A stretch of 64,000 nt of DNA from Baylisascaris procyonis (GCA_037389465.1 JAZARR010000164.1:1911001-1975000), one strand, 5' to 3'; counted from the first letter of the stretch, positions 9,101-20,700 are shown. Notes: generated by a model not told the origin, from the sequence alone. Made by a program: numbers and translations.

Positions 9101-11531
9101 ACGTACTGAGTGGTAGGCTGACTGGAACGTGCTATTGGCCAAAATGATTCTGAGGTTAGGTCTGCGTTATGAATGCTAGCAGTTAATCTGAATTTGAGAA
9201 GTCGTTCAGCTGCTTTTATTCACCTTTCATTATCTCGCTACGAAAAGTTCTTTTGTTCAAAAAATTCATTCGCCGGCCACGTTCACAAATTAGTATCACG
9301 TAAAAAGTATTCTTTTAGGGTGGATGATTGGAAAACAGTTGATTAACGAGTTTTTAAGGTGCAAATCTTCTTTGGAATTGTCTACTATCAGCGATTGCGG
9401 CATATGATTGCTGATAAATTTCAAGTGCGTTCAACAGGGCCTATTGATCCGGTCACACATCAACCGGTCAAAGGTCGTAAAAAGGGTGGCGGTATACGAT
9501 TTGGAGAGATGGAACGCGACGCGATGATTGCCCATGGAGCATCGTTTTCACTTCAGGTTTTATATTTTTTATGCCTGGCCATTGCAGTGTGCTGGCTGTG
9601 CTGGTAATACTGCACTGCAGTGTCATATGAATAGTACGGCAGCTTCATATCTGTAATATGAATACCTTTTGGACGACAGCATTTGCTCGGTTCATGAACT
9701 ATTTTTGAAAATATGGCTTATCAATATCCTTTCTTCGTATTTCCTCACTCACCAAGAGGAAGGCGAGGTGAATAAATAAATGCGGAAGCATATCAGAGTT
9801 GCTGACATGTTATGCACTTTTACATCACGCTTACCTGGCTATTCAATTTTACAAATCACCAAGAAATAGTAAACTATATGAAAAAACTAACGCCTTCAAA
9901 TTTTAACCGCTGCAACAGCCTATGCCTATCTTTCATTTAAAAAAATCATTTCCCATGAGTCACTCATTGAAAAATGCGTGCAAATTATCCCATGCATACA
10001 TCTACAACTTTTTCTTTGTTGACGGACCAGTGTAAACTACGTCATAGGGGAAAGTCGCTTCATAGTATGTATTATATCTGCGAGATCGTGACATCAGTGA
10101 TTGCCAAGTTGAGGTCGCATATAAGGACATTTGCACAAGCGCATAAAAAAGGAACTCAAGGAATAGTTTCAATATGAAGCATTCGAGCATTCTTCAGTCT
10201 ATTTTTTAAATTCGGACATAGTTACCATATTTTAGTATTAGTGGAATTTTAGCAAGTTTAGAGAATGACATAATGGAAATATGGACTCCACTATGGAAAT
10301 CATGTTGAAAATATCGCATCTGATATGTCGATTAATAGCCAAAAACAAATTAATATTGAGTGAAAAACAGGCAGAAGCAGTGGTCAAGGTTTTCGTTGAT
10401 TGCCGACCATCGATATTTGTTGAGCCGATACAGTTATTGATGTTATTCTTATCGTAGCCGTATCGATCATTTCAGGATCGTTTATTCAATAGTTCCGATA
10501 GGGATTTGGCTCATATTTGTGCGCGATGTGGATCGTTGTTATCGGTGCTACGATGTGCTAATGTAAAATCACATAAGGATGGTCTCAATGTGAATTTAAT
10601 GGCTTTATTTCAATCTTTTTCACGAATCTTGTGGATTTTGAAAAAAAAATTTATCCTTTTAATTCCCGCTTGCTGATGTCTCAATGAAGCACCGGAGGGT
10701 TGTGCTTAAAACCAGCTGAAATTAAGTAAGAGAAAGGAATAAGGGGGCACAAGTTGACGATGAATCACCGCAATAAAAAGAACGTATAATTAGTTATAAT
10801 ATAACTATAACGGCATCGGAATTCGAGAACAAACTGAACAAATCAATTGTCATACCTTCTCCTACGGGATTTCATAATTGAGGTCTTTTTGAAAATTGAT
10901 TTATTTAGTTCATACAAAATTCACTGATCACTCAATTATTTTCTTCGTTGTGATTGTTGTCGACCGGTTGTTTTTGCTTGAAGTTGCACTCTGTTTGCGC
11001 ATTGCATTCATCGTTTTAAATTATTAGCAAATGGATTTTAGCAGTGATAATTATTGAATTATTGAGCTTAGAGACATTTTAATATTGTGAGGTTTGAGAG
11101 AATTTAACGTTTCTGATAGAAGAGGTTGAGAAATTAGAAAGATTAAAATAGAAAGCTTCTAACATATCTGGGTGCTGATTTAGATGAGTTTCCTTGGAGG
11201 GGAGAGCGATTTTGATAGCTTTCATCATGAAACTATTTTAGAGTTACTTCTAAGGGAAGTTGCTGTTTTTTTGCTAAATCGTGTTTTCTATTTTTGCTGG
11301 TAATTTATGGAATTTTGAGAGGGCAGTGATGAGACTTGTAATGCGAATCATTTATTTCAGGTATCGGTTACGGATCACAGTGAGCGCGAAAGGTGTTTGA
11401 CGTGTAGAAGGGATGACCAAATCTATATTATCGAAGTGCCAAGAGTGTTTCGGTATTTAACTGCCGAGCTAGCTGCGATGAATGTTCGCGTTCAGTTGTC
11501 AGTAAAGCATCATTCCCTCATCACCCATTGA
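1..11531 (+). CDS. rpoa-2: RNA polymerase I second-largest subunit (RPA2/POLR1B), 3' part, 12 exons
   Basis: This encodes the RPB2-like catalytic subunit of nucleolar RNA polymerase I, which transcribes pre-rRNA. Exons I read: 1-166, 1102-1363, 1945-2186, 2287-2389, 3228-3312, 4277-4526, 5100-5283, 6459-6537, 8278-8386, 9359-9556, 10476-10562 and 11361-11531. All phases match, giving 644 residues plus stop. Family motifs occur in the expected order: [113 protein letters not shown], then a CxxC pair at the C-terminus. HTPDG and DHNQSPR favour Pol I over Pol II or III. Family proteins are about 1,130 residues, so the N-terminal 40-45% lies left of position 1. Intron lengths are about 100-1740 bp. 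Intron 2 appears to be GC-AG. Stop is TGA at 11529-11531. Confidence 0.96.
1102..1363 (+). CDS. rpoa-2: RPA2 exon: YPVLLDG to [11 protein letters not shown] segment
   Basis: The acceptor TTTGCAG ends at 1101. The exon begins [14 protein letters not shown] and ends [21 protein letters not shown] then ATEFI plus one base. The reading frame continues with GTFEQVYL only if the intron starts GCATGC at 1364, which makes this a GC donor. The open frame running past 1363 is intronic. Confidence 0.92.
1945..2186 (+). CDS. rpoa-2: RPA2 exon: [18 protein letters not shown] segment
   Basis: The acceptor TTCCAG ends at 1944. It encodes [25 protein letters not shown], then [18 protein letters not shown], the fork/active-centre region conserved in second-largest polymerase subunits. 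Donor CAG|GTATCT at 2186/2187 falls on a codon boundary. Confidence 0.95.
2287..2389 (+). CDS. rpoa-2: RPA2 exon: short segment before the GYDMEDA motif
   Basis: It follows a 100-bp intron with acceptor TTTTTCAG. It encodes [17 protein letters not shown] then [16 protein letters not shown], split before the last two bases of the Gly codon. Donor CAG|GTGAGG. Confidence 0.95.
3228..3312 (+). CDS. rpoa-2: RPA2 exon: [12 protein letters not shown] segment
   Basis: Acceptor TTAAAG. It completes Gly and encodes [18 protein letters not shown] and GTVIKVE. The acidic EDA and Lys of this motif lie near the polymerase active centre in the family. Donor AG|GTAAGG. Confidence 0.95.
4277..4526 (+). CDS. 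rpoa-2: RPA2 exon: Pol I-specific variable segment
   Basis: Acceptor TTTAAG. It encodes the moderately conserved VNLQEGR...[17 protein letters not shown]...[19 protein letters not shown] stretch found between the EDA and GDKF motifs of Pol I subunits. It ends RGKC with donor TGC|GTATGA on a codon boundary. Confidence 0.92.
4640..4685. repeat. 23-bp tandem duplication
   Basis: Two exact head-to-tail copies of a 23-bp unit (ATAGGTGCACTGTGGGTGTA plus TTA) lie in intron 6 of the polymerase gene, just after an exon. It is probably a recent local duplication with no evident function. Confidence 0.9.
5100..5283 (+). CDS. rpoa-2: RPA2 exon: [12 protein letters not shown] and [11 protein letters not shown] segment
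   Basis: Acceptor ATTCCAG. It encodes [19 protein letters not shown], then [19 protein letters not shown] and [12 protein letters not shown] plus one base of Gly. These are the most conserved catalytic-core motifs of the family. Donor G|GTAAGT is near consensus. Confidence 0.97.
6459..6537 (+). CDS. rpoa-2: RPA2 exon: [12 protein letters not shown] segment
   Basis: Acceptor TTTAAG. It encodes [19 protein letters not shown] then DASPFVF, ending with two bases of an Asn codon. Donor AA|GTAAGC. Confidence 0.95.
7942..8004. repeat. Perfect 29-bp inverted repeat (hairpin) with 5-nt loop
   Basis: The left arm 7942-7970 is the exact reverse complement of the right arm 7976-8004, separated by TTGTG. 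The arms begin AACTTCATATTTGAAGG. Each arm also holds the short inner palindrome TTCATATTTGAA (imperfect). The structure lies in intron 8 of the sense gene, so it would be transcribed as a very stable hairpin in the pre-mRNA. It could be a small palindromic mobile element or an inverted duplication formed at a break. Confidence 0.95.
8041..8113 (-). tRNA. tRNA-Lys(UUU)-like gene, probably a pseudogene
   Basis: Read on the - strand this is 73 nt with tRNA layout: D-arm region GATCAGTCGGTAGAGC, anticodon loop CTTTTAA (UUU, Lys) and a perfect T-arm GTGGG/TTCGAGT/CCCAC. Box A and box B are both recognisable. Defects: acceptor stem 6 of 7 pairs (mismatch at 4-69), D-stem with an A-G mismatch, and anticodon stem CCAGG/TCTAA with only the three inner pairs. 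No T-run terminator follows closely. I infer a decayed tRNA-Lys copy or tRNA-derived insertion. It lies antisense within the polymerase intron. A functional but divergent tRNA is less likely. Confidence 0.7.
8278..8386 (+). CDS. rpoa-2: RPA2 exon: [14 protein letters not shown] segment
   Basis: Acceptor ATTTAG. It encodes [16 protein letters not shown] and [17 protein letters not shown], ending GREME. The donor GAG|GTTTCA is weak, lacking the usual A at +3 and G at +5, but the next exon continues exactly in frame with the conserved sequence. Confidence 0.93.
9359..9556 (+). CDS. rpoa-2: RPA2 exon: YYQRLRHM to GEMERDA segment
   Basis: Acceptor TTTTAAG. It encodes 66 codons including [39 protein letters not shown] and [18 protein letters not shown]. 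This wall/clamp region contacts the RNA-DNA hybrid and exit path in family structures. Donor CAG|GTTTTA. Confidence 0.97.
10476..10562 (+). CDS. rpoa-2: RPA2 exon: first half of C-terminal zinc ribbon
   Basis: Acceptor ATTTCAG. It encodes [19 protein letters not shown], giving the first CxxC of the C-terminal zinc-binding clamp, then [10 protein letters not shown]. The acceptor is certain. I chose donor AAT|GTAAAA at 10562 because it preserves phase and the short linker to the next CxxC. GTGAAT slightly downstream is an alternative. Confidence 0.85.
11361..11531 (+). CDS. rpoa-2: RPA2 terminal exon with second CxxC and stop
   Basis: Acceptor TTATTTCAG. It encodes ...CLTCRRDD (second Cys pair), [20 protein letters not shown] and VRVQLSV, then stops at TGA 11529-11531. 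The [11 protein letters not shown] stretch is the hallmark C-terminal helix of Pol I/II/III second subunits. Confidence 0.95.
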   Translation, partial: VSVTDHSERERCLTCRRDDQIYIIEVPRVFRYLTAELAAMNVRVQLSVKHHSLITH

Positions 11532-11713
11532 AGGTGATATTGCGAATAATTACAACATTCGCCATAATATTTGAACGTCGAAGCGTTGTCGTTGCGTCTC
11601 GAGATGAAATTCTTGGGCTTCGATTTCTTCTCGGTTATAGTTTCTTCCATTCAGACAAGTAACTTGTTGCCATATTTCAAGTGACTTTTAATTCTACTTT
11701 TTATATTTGCGAG

Positions 11714-11719
11714 AATAAA
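11714..11719 (+). promoter_or_regulatory. Candidate polyadenylation signal for RPA2
   Basis: AATAAA lies 183 nt after the RPA2 stop codon, a normal 3' UTR distance. A second AATAAA occurs at 11988-11993. Cleavage position cannot be seen from sequence alone. Confidence 0.4.
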
Positions 11720-11801
11720 TAATGCTGTCAGAATTGTGATATTTTTGCAGTGGGAATTTCCTTGTGGTTATATTTGAGATCATTTTGTTGTTGAGGAAGA
11801 T

Positions 11802-11920
11802 ATGCACGAAAAGATAAGTGACCGCGGTGGAATTGTGAATAAACATAGTGGTGCTAAATCATCGCATTTGGGCTCTAATTTGTGGGATATTTTTAGTTTT
11901 GTTTTGATTACGGTTATAAG
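11802..11920 (+). CDS. Candidate 5' exon of an unrecognised small gene
   Basis: ATG at 11802 opens a frame MHEKISDRGG... that ends in a hydrophobic LWDIFSFVLITVI stretch, followed by donor AG|GTAGCC at 11920/11921. Phase (two bases left over) fits the candidate exon at 12508. I do not recognise the product. It starts only 270 bp after the polymerase stop, so it could simply be 3' UTR. Confidence 0.2.
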
Positions 11921-12507
11921 GTAGCCACTTAGTTCCTTTATTTATATTTATAAACTTTTGAGGGCCGTTCGTTCACATTATTTTGGAAATAAAGATTGGA
12001 TTGTGTAATAATTAATCCGTTTCTAATTACTATAAGTTCTCGAATATCAGTGGGACTTCTTCTCGAATGTCCCACCCCCCTTGTCATTCAAACATTCCTC
12101 TTCCCTCCCTATAAATAACCTTTAATAGTTCATCCCCACTTTCTCATCACACATCATTATTTGGTGTTGTGTTATATAACCATTTCATAGTCTTGAGAGT
12201 ACATGAATTAGCCTTATGTCTCAAAGATTTGCGAAGTTCCTAACAAGTGAGAGGTTTTGTTCGAGATCTTAGGATGTTTCTGTTTTGAGTGGTGGGAAAG
12301 AATGAAAGTTTTATTGACCTCACTGAATGCCGAGTTGAAGGACTTTTTATGATTATTAATAATGCATAAGATAGCCTTTTTATTGGATTCTTGTCATTAG
12401 AAAACCAAAAATCTATAGGTGATTGCGATAGTTGTGTTTTTATATATATATTTAGTGAAATAGCGAGCAAAATGACACACATTTACCGCTTTGAGGATTT
12501 CCTTCAG

Positions 12508-12703
12508 GGATGATTTTTGTGGTGAGAGGAGGAAGGGGGAGGGAGACGTTCATTCGGGAGAGATCTACGATTTAAGAGGTTTCCATGAGGATGATGAAAA
12601 TGAAAGCTATTTTCAGCAGTATAATGATGAAATGCTTATTTTAGGCATTCACTGCAAAAAGAGTTGCTTGATGCCTGTGTATTCTATTCTTGGAATGCGA
12701 TGA
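12508..12703 (+). CDS. Candidate exon, acidic low-complexity product, unrecognised
   Basis: Acceptor CCTTCAG ends at 12507. The frame reads DDFCGERRKGEGDVHSG then EIYDLRGFHEDDENESYF and stays open to a TGA at 12701-12703. Charged composition is unlike surrounding noncoding DNA. No clear GT donor was chosen, so it could be terminal or truncated. The family is unknown. Confidence 0.25.
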
Positions 12704-13725
12704 TATGCGATAGATGTGAGATCTATACTCCAAAATTGAGTTGCAATATATTTCATGTCACTGATTGTTCAATTTTCAGTACAGGTGCAGTAATAATGTG
12801 GGAGGTATTCTAATGCTTCTGGAATTGATCTTTGCGGAAAAACGGTGAATATTAGTGACTGATTATATCCTCATCGGCCAACGTCTCTAAATTCAAGTTA
12901 TTCTCATATTTGCATCTTTAATATAGGCATCACTTGTGCTTTTGTTTTTATGTGAAATTAAATTAATTGTCGGTGTTAAGTTTTGTTTCAGTGCTATGAT
13001 GCTTTTCTTCAGTATAAGTGATGTTTGATGCGAATTTAAAGGTATTGCATTGTGTATTTACGAACTCTTCCATTGAATAAGGGTTTACTTTGTCTTTAAA
13101 TGTCGTATTGTTTTAGGTCATTCATTCTGCCATTTTTTGTTGAACTGTTCAGTGATCATTGTTGCTTGTTTTATTTTCTGCAATATCACTCTATTGCTCA
13201 AAATTGTTGACATTTCCTTCAAAGTCTAAATGTTGAGAAGTTTTCGAAGAATGTAAAATGTTAATGGAATCGGACTGTCAATTTTCTTTTGATATAAGTC
13301 GATGTTGATTCTTCTAGAATACTTGCCGGATATGATAACGACGATGACTTAGGTATGCTTCCACCTTCCTTCGAGTGTTTTCTATTGTTAGGGATGGAAG
13401 GGGATGCCATATTTCTCTTAACTTTTTAGCGCATTCTCCCGCAGGCTGAATAACCGACACCATTTCGGAAGGGGGAAGGTAGTGGAATGAGGGATTCGCG
13501 TAACTGCAATGAAAGTTGACAGGCTATCGGTGTTTGATTATTTTGGAGACGACTTTGTTTATCATCAGCCAACTATCGTGAAATTGGTTTTAGATGAGTC
13601 AAAAGGATGTTTCTCATGGAAAATGTCAGTTGTGGTGCATTAATGCGATAATGCTATTCTGGGTTTGAACCGTTAATTAGTTCCGTTAACGGGGATCCAT
13701 TCTTTCGTATACATGCAAGGTCTAG

Positions 13726-13833
13726 CGCTTTGCTCAACTGATCGATGAAGCAGTTAGGCGTGTTGAACAGATGAATAAAAAAACAGTGAAAACAGTGGAG
13801 CCATATCAGTCAAGCAGCGAAGAAAGTGCCTGT
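13726..13833 (+). CDS. Candidate internal exon, unrecognised
   Basis: It is bounded by acceptor GTCTAG and donor TGT|GTAAGC. The 36-codon frame reads RFAQLIDEAVRRVEQMNKK then TVKTVEPYQSSSEESAC, a plausible amphipathic helix and Ser/Glu tail. A nearby segment at 13908-13994 reads FNSAVKHDTDPDRVEWDEFF and ends at TGA, but its phase does not join this donor directly. Confidence 0.3.
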
Positions 13834-14063
13834 GTAAGCGATCTGAATCATTTGGGATTGCGGCCAAGTTGAACAAAGTGGTGTCAATGATACCACTATG
13901 CGACTAGGTTCAACAGTGCCGTTAAGCACGACACTGATCCAGATAGAGTTGAATGGGATGAATTCTTTCAAGACACGCTTCACATGTATTGAAAGTTGGA
14001 CGATAGCTGTGCATTTATGAAGTTCTAATCAAAATTTCATGTTTTTTAACACAGGATTAGGTT

Positions 14064-14069
14064 TTTATT
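14064..14069 (-). promoter_or_regulatory. Candidate polyadenylation signal for ribokinase
   Basis: AATAAA on the - strand lies about 470 nt downstream of the ribokinase stop codon. It is the only exact hexamer I saw in that interval. Use is uncertain. Confidence 0.25.
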
Positions 14070-14535
14070 GGGAAACATCTGACGCTAAGTTCAAACTCAA
14101 AGCCTTTGAAGATCCAATCCTGGTAACCTGTGCCGCATTGGGGGTATTCTTAATTACTCATTTAACTATCTCTTCCATTTAGGACTTACACCCGCAGAAG
14201 CCTCGCTTATACTTCGCAATTTATGAGAATACTGAAGCATTTTTGTGATCGGATAGCACAAACCTTAATAGAAGCTAACCGATAAAACTGAACGGTTCCT
14301 TATATTGCTACGCTTCACCTCGAGAACGAATAGCAGAATCATGGCCATACTTCTTTTGAAGTTGGCAAATCAACGAAAGTAATTGTTAGATATGGAACGT
14401 GTTATGCTGAATAATGGTTGCTGCAATCTGTAAAAGCGCCTTTTGCAGACTTTTAAAGATTCGCCTTTATACAGTACTTTGAATAGACATATGCACAAAT
14501 TTCAGCAATTTCTCATCATTGGTTCACTTCCACAT

Positions 14536-14712
14536 TCAGTTGAGGAAATCTTCAGGCAAATCGTGTGCCCATGGGAATGATACTTGAGTCCCTTTGCGCT
14601 GCACTGAAACCGATGCAATAAGCGACGCTCGACGCACTTGCTCCTCGATTGGTAGATTCGGCCTTGCAACTATCAAGTATGCTAATGAACCACAAAATGA
14701 ATCTCCTGCACC
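14536..14712 (-). CDS. RBKS: Ribokinase terminal exon with catalytic GAGD
   Basis: Acceptor ATTTTCAG. It encodes GAGDSFCGSLAYLIVARP (catalytic Asp), RRASLIASVSVQRKGTQVSF and ends PEDFLN then TGA at 14538-14536. The frame is open upstream of 14712 but that sequence is intron. Confidence 0.95.
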   Translation of the reverse strand, partial: GAGDSFCGSLAYLIVARPNLPIEEQVRRASLIASVSVQRKGTQVSFPWAHDLPEDFLN

Positions 14713-17700
14713 CTGAAAATCAGCACCTGAATCAATGCTTTGAATGACGAGGAGGTATTTCCCCTGCTCCCCATCCACTAAAAACATTTAACATTGAGAA
14801 TGTATTCCCTCTAAGATATGGCCGGTTTTAGCATAGTTTTCGTTGGTTTCTATGTCGCCGTCATAAAAATTTGTTCCAAACATTTGCGAACAATCGGATG
14901 TCCCTCATAAAATTGCCCCTCATTTATACTGTTAATCTGAATTTGCTAGACTGGCTTGAGAGAACGTGGATACGATAGATGGAGAATTATAAAACAAGTG
15001 GGTGACATGAAAGTGGTAGTTGTAGAGATTTTGGAATCGCATGAGAATATTTGCATATGTCCTTATAACTTGCATAAATAAACCGATGTTAGCACAGAGC
15101 CATAGTAATGTGACAACGAATATAAATTCAAAAGTCTTCAATAAGTGACATAGATCAGTTCCACTGGACGAAGATAACATGTCAAAAGTATTCTGGTGAA
15201 TATATTAATCATAATCTGGGGAACGTTCGAACCAAATTTAAAAATTTCGCAAGAAATTTTGGACGTTTAAAGGTGTAAAGGAAGTCTGCACGACATGCCA
15301 ACTGCTCGGCTTTCACTCAGCATTGAAATGAATCGTTTATAAAAGGTTCGCATGGCGATCGGTACAATTAAAATTTGAAGTTATCCGCATATTTCATTTG
15401 TTCGAGAGAAGGCTATGAAAGTGGGAAGTGAGATGAGCGGAATGGAAAAGCACATACCGCGCCAACTCTTCTGATGCTCTTTTCCGCTTGTTTTTGTCCC
15501 CTGTCATACAAATACCCGATTTAGTAAAATTTTTAACCTTCCAGGATGACTCGAGGATATTTATGATTCACGAGTACATGAATCAGTTAAACGATTAAGA
15601 ATGGCAAAAAGGATTGGTGAATATTTATGGCAGCTCTAAAGAAGGAGCAGTCAATATTTTGATAGCATGTGTGAATTATGAAGGTATGAGGTAGGTGGTT
15701 GAAATAAAAAGCACATACCGTGCCAAACCCCATTTTGTCACGAGAAAAATGATGCAAAAGTTGGGTTCACTTCAAACGAACATTGTGAATTGCATTAGAC
15801 CGATATCGCCTTGCTTAAGGTGGATGATATTTGAAAACATATAATTGTTTAGAAAAAAAAGTTATGGGAAGCTTCAATTTGAGTGAAAACCTTTTGAAGA
15901 GCACTGAAAGAAAGAAGAGCCCAAACTTATTGCATAGCGTTGCTACAAGCACTACATAAATAAATGAGCGATTAGCAGAAAAATTCACTGCAGTAATATT
16001 TTTGATAAGCTTAATCCCGCCTTAATATCAGCGGCAAAAAATGGTGTAGGTATATGTCACATAATCTCTTAGCATCGAACAGAGATTATATTGTGAATTT
16101 AACTTGAATTTTAAAGCTTCATTGAGCTTCAAAATTCTCATCGAAATAGCATTAAGAAATCGTTGTATGAGAAGAGATTTAAGACTGGAAATTTCATTTA
16201 GAAGGCGCATATAATATTGCCACTGAAAATGTGCTGAATTATGATGCCTTATATTAAAACATCGCATCAAAATTCAGTACGTTTCAAATAAAACACCTTA
16301 TATCGCCTTACTTTCTTCCATCACATCAGATTGCAATTTAGCTATCATCTTCTTGAAATTCTACTTGAAAATACTACTCACTTCAGTTCTTAATTACTCA
16401 TTTCGCTATCATTTCCATCCAGAACTAACATCGCAGAAAATCGATGAATTATTTTCGGTTATCAAATATACAGTACAATTTGGGAGCTATTCTGTACAGT
16501 ACAACTATAGTATACAATATAACAATTTGGGCTCATTTCTAGTTAGTTTATGACTGAGTTGGCTACTTTCCCCACATTTAGTTAAATGTTTCTTAGCGGG
16601 CTGTCGTTTCAATGCAGGTTCTTGCATAATTGATGAGGTCAACATTTCATACAAACAGTGGACATATTAAGTTAAATGTGACGCTATTTAAATCCACGAT
16701 AACGAAACTAAGACAACGTAGCTACAGTGCAAATCGAAATACTATTGCGTTAATAAACGAAACTTCCACTGCGTTAATTAACAGCAACAAAACTTCCACT
16801 TGTGAATCTATTAATTCCAGTTTTAAAACTCTTCCTTCTCCCACCCGGGTAAGTTAATTTGATTGCGACCTATCTTCTGCACAATACCTTACCGTAGTGT
16901 CGACAGCCTTCACACGTGGTACAGGTATATGGGTGGCTATACCACCTTTTGTGACTACAACGACACCTTTAGCGCCAAGCGTCGCTACTGCAATTGAAGG
17001 GCCGAATCGTAGCATCGATTTTGCGGCCATAACTGCGTCTTCTACACATGTTATCCTCGAACCCGTTAAGAACTCGGTCTACAAACTTCTTATATTCTTC
17101 CTTATCAATTATATTCGCGCAAATCCTGTTATTCAACTTTGTACTATTTTGGAATTCGTCATTAATATATTTTAATAAATAACCCTACTGACTTGCAAAT
17201 TCAATTCAGTTGACATTACTTTATTTCTCTTCTAAGCGTTTATTTCAATCCGATGTTTCAAGTCTTCGAGTTCTTATGTGATTTGATTTGAGCATAAACA
17301 AATGAAGGAAATCAATTCATTAATGAATCAATAACTATATCATTCTGCATATGATGTGAACGCTTTTTGAACGGTGATAAATCAGACATCAATGTCGACT
17401 CAGAAACGAATTGGTCATTTCACTTATCATAAAAAACATTGAGTGGGCAGAAAAAAATCAACGATGTTCTAATATAAGGGGAAACTGGCTTCGATAACCA
17501 AGAGAAAGGAGAGACTTTTGTTTAAAAATTTCATTAATTCACCAAGCCCTCCTTGTGAATAAGACGATGAAAAAATCAATTTTTTTTTTACTTTCTCAAT
17601 GAAAAAGAAATTTTTCAGTGAAAAATCAACTAAAATCTTGATTGTCATTTAGGGCTAAAACACCATGACAAGAGAACTACTCACTGCTTTTTTTTTTTTT

Positions 17701-20700
17701 TTTTTTTTTGAGAAAAACACAACTCAACGCTGTCAATAACATAACGTTCAAAAACACTGAAGACACCTAGTAAAGACGGCCTAAGTTAAATCCACACATA
17801 AAATGATCCATTTAAAAGGCAGTTCACTGTGAAGGCTTACCTCGTTTTCATTTGTTGATAATATATCGACTAATTTCAAAAGACTTTTATCAAAGTCTGA
17901 GGTGCCGGGAGCGAAATTGAAAAATGTCCTCACTGAAATGGTGAATTAAAAAAAACATTCATAAAAATGTTTCTGCTGAAGTTTTTTTCCGAAAAGGAGT
18001 ACCAGTAGCGTAAAAAAAGTGATGATAAAGAATATAGCACCAATCTATTCGTGCAAATTTCTTTCCGAATTTCCTCAAAACTTAAGTAAGTAATTCTCAA
18101 AAGGCGGCGAATCCTTTAAAATTTCCACAAATTTCTGGCTCTTATGAGTTCAAAACTACCCAACGCAAACAATACTCGAAACATCTTTATGATCGCAATT
18201 TCTCAGAGTTTGCTTGAGCAGAAATTTTCAGTATAATAGTTCAAGAACCACATACCTACCATGGGGGGATGGAGTTCCATCAATCACGACATTGGTATTA
18301 CTGCATCACAAAAGCGATTGAATTTTAGGAAAGGTGAAAATCAACCGAACTTTTTGCTACTTACTAATCCTGTAGCAAATAAAAATTAATTTGACTATAA
18401 CAAATAAAATGATAAATGAGCCGTAAGAATCAAATCTACTCCCCCATTACCTTCCGTTTTCTTGCTCATCATTTGAAGGGAACAAGCAGTCATTGATGAA
18501 CGCTTCTTTTTTCACATTGTTCGATAGCGCTTCAATCAGTTATTCATTAAGGAAAAATTCGAATTTCTGCAAATCTATTTTGAAACTTTGAAACGATCAT
18601 ACAATAATTCACAAATTTGGCAATGATGAACTTTTTTGATCGCAATCTAAAAATTTCAAAATTGTGTGAAATTCCCTCAAACGAAATTTAACATAATCTC
18701 TCACCATTATACTTTTTAGCGATTTCAAATGTGCGCTTTAAAGTGAAATGGTCAATTTCGTATTGGCAAAGAACCAATTTTGCTCGTGAAATCACCGACT
18801 CTAATTGATCGGCTCGAGATGGCGGAATTTCCATATTAGCACCGAGTGTAACAACAATTGAATTCTCCCCTGAAAATTCGCCTCTTTTTTTTAAATAAAG
18901 CATTAGCACAAATTCTATGGGTGCGCAATGAATCTATGAAAAAAACACCATCGAACTTGGAAAAAATAACTCAGAACGATGTTCATCAGTATGATTCCAA
19001 TTTTACATTCTTTTACTATCAATCATCTTTACATCTTATTTAAAAGATCTGAAGTCCTTAAAACAAATGTGATAAAGCGTTCAAGATTTATAATTACTGC
19101 TAGAAACAGAATATATCTGAAAGAGAATTATGAAGTAAAACAGAGAGGAAATTCTCATCGTCGTTTTATATAATTTCTTCACAACGGAAGTTTGTCTAAA
19201 CCCATATCGTGCGAGTGAGAAATTAATCTAATGGAACCCCCAGGTATCTATATTGGGCTGTGTATAGCAATCTCAAACGATGATTAGAAAATTCGATTCT
19301 TATTAAGTTTAATTACCACCTGGTTATGCGGTAAACGCATCAAGAAATGCAATTAAAGAAAGGAGACAAACCAACCATCATCAGTAACCGTAACTGTAGC
19401 TGTGGCAGTTCCGGCAGTATCGCTTCTTTCAATGAAATCTGTAATGACGCCGCTTTTGTTGAGATTCTCGATATTCAGTGGACCGAAAATATCATTCCCA
19501 ACCTTAAATAAGTCCATTCAAGCGCTTCTCGAAAAGAACTCAATATGAAGACTTCCATAGATTTGGCCTAATTTCTAATGATACTTGGAAAATTCCTTTC
19601 CACTTTCAATGAAGCTTTTTCAGTTAACACCTCACATATCGTATTTCTCTGAATAGGAGGCCTAGGTCTCCCATTTCATCTAATTTTCGAAAACTAATGT
19701 TCTGTTCAAGAGGCTTTTTATTTCAAATGTTTTTTAATCAAAGAGGAAGTGTTATTTTATCGTTACCTGATTACAGCAGGCTTATATCAGATGGGCATTC
19801 TGTTTAGATAACTAAATAACACAATGCTGCTGATAAGCAAATAAAATTGAAACGCCTTTTTTAGTTATTTATGTGTAGTAAGTTTATCACACAAAAATAA
19901 CCAACAACTTTTGTGACACCCTAATAAGATGATAGTCTGCTCGACTGTATTAATGCATTTGAAAATAATGGAGCACTTCCAACTGATAAGAATTCATTCG
20001 AAAAAAAAAATAAATGGAAATTTTTAGTTTGATTCATTTTTAGGGAGCATAACAAACAAAAAAGGGGTGGGAATCCGCGGACCTTCGGCCGCAAGAGTAG
20101 CGGAATTTTCTCTAACGCTGCAAGGCCACAGATTCTCACAACCTCACGGCCAAATAGCCACTGATCCTCCTGCTAGTAAGCACGCCACGGAATGGCATTT
20201 CACGCGGCCTAGGGCCACGGGATCACGTGCTCGGGCTATGGTTTCCCTCATTCCTAAAAAGAAATATTGAAATACGAGACAGCTTGCTTAGGGAATGAAC
20301 GAATTTCCATTACTTTTGTCATGCAAAAATCCCAGAGAAGCTGACATGAGGTATGCTTTTGCACTCAAACCTAACATGCCAGCCGGTTGTCACCTTTGCA
20401 AGTAAGGTGAGAAGTGTGTTGAAAGAATTAGCACTAGTATGCGCCTTTGCAATCCCCTCACTAACCATTCGTTGCATGCAAATTTGCAAAACAGTCTTTT
20501 CATATTTTGAATGAGCTAATGGCCCGCAGAGATGTTTCACAAGGGATTCGTTCTGTCCGACCCAACGAGTGCAAAATCAAAAATCGACCACTATAAAATA
20601 AATGTAATTTTTTCACCTTCAAATATCTAGGACCTATCTCGAAATTGATCGATCAATATTAGTCATGACATAAAAGGTCAATCCATGGTGCACTCTATGT

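Larger units (their letters stand above)
11532..14535. other. Intergenic gap between convergent 3' ends
   Basis: This 3-kb stretch holds the 3' UTRs of the polymerase and ribokinase genes and, on the + strand, several open segments bounded by splice-like sites (11802-11920, 12508-12703, 13318-13352, 13726-13833, 13908-13994). They are richer in charged residues than random AT-rich sequence. Their phases do not all chain, so no gene is asserted. No repeat element or RNA gene was recognised. Confidence 0.5.

Noticed and set aside
13318..13352. 35-bp exon reading ILAGYDNDDDL
   Set aside because: Borders look good, but joining it to the 13726 segment gives an immediate stop, so it was kept only as a note in the intergenic entry.
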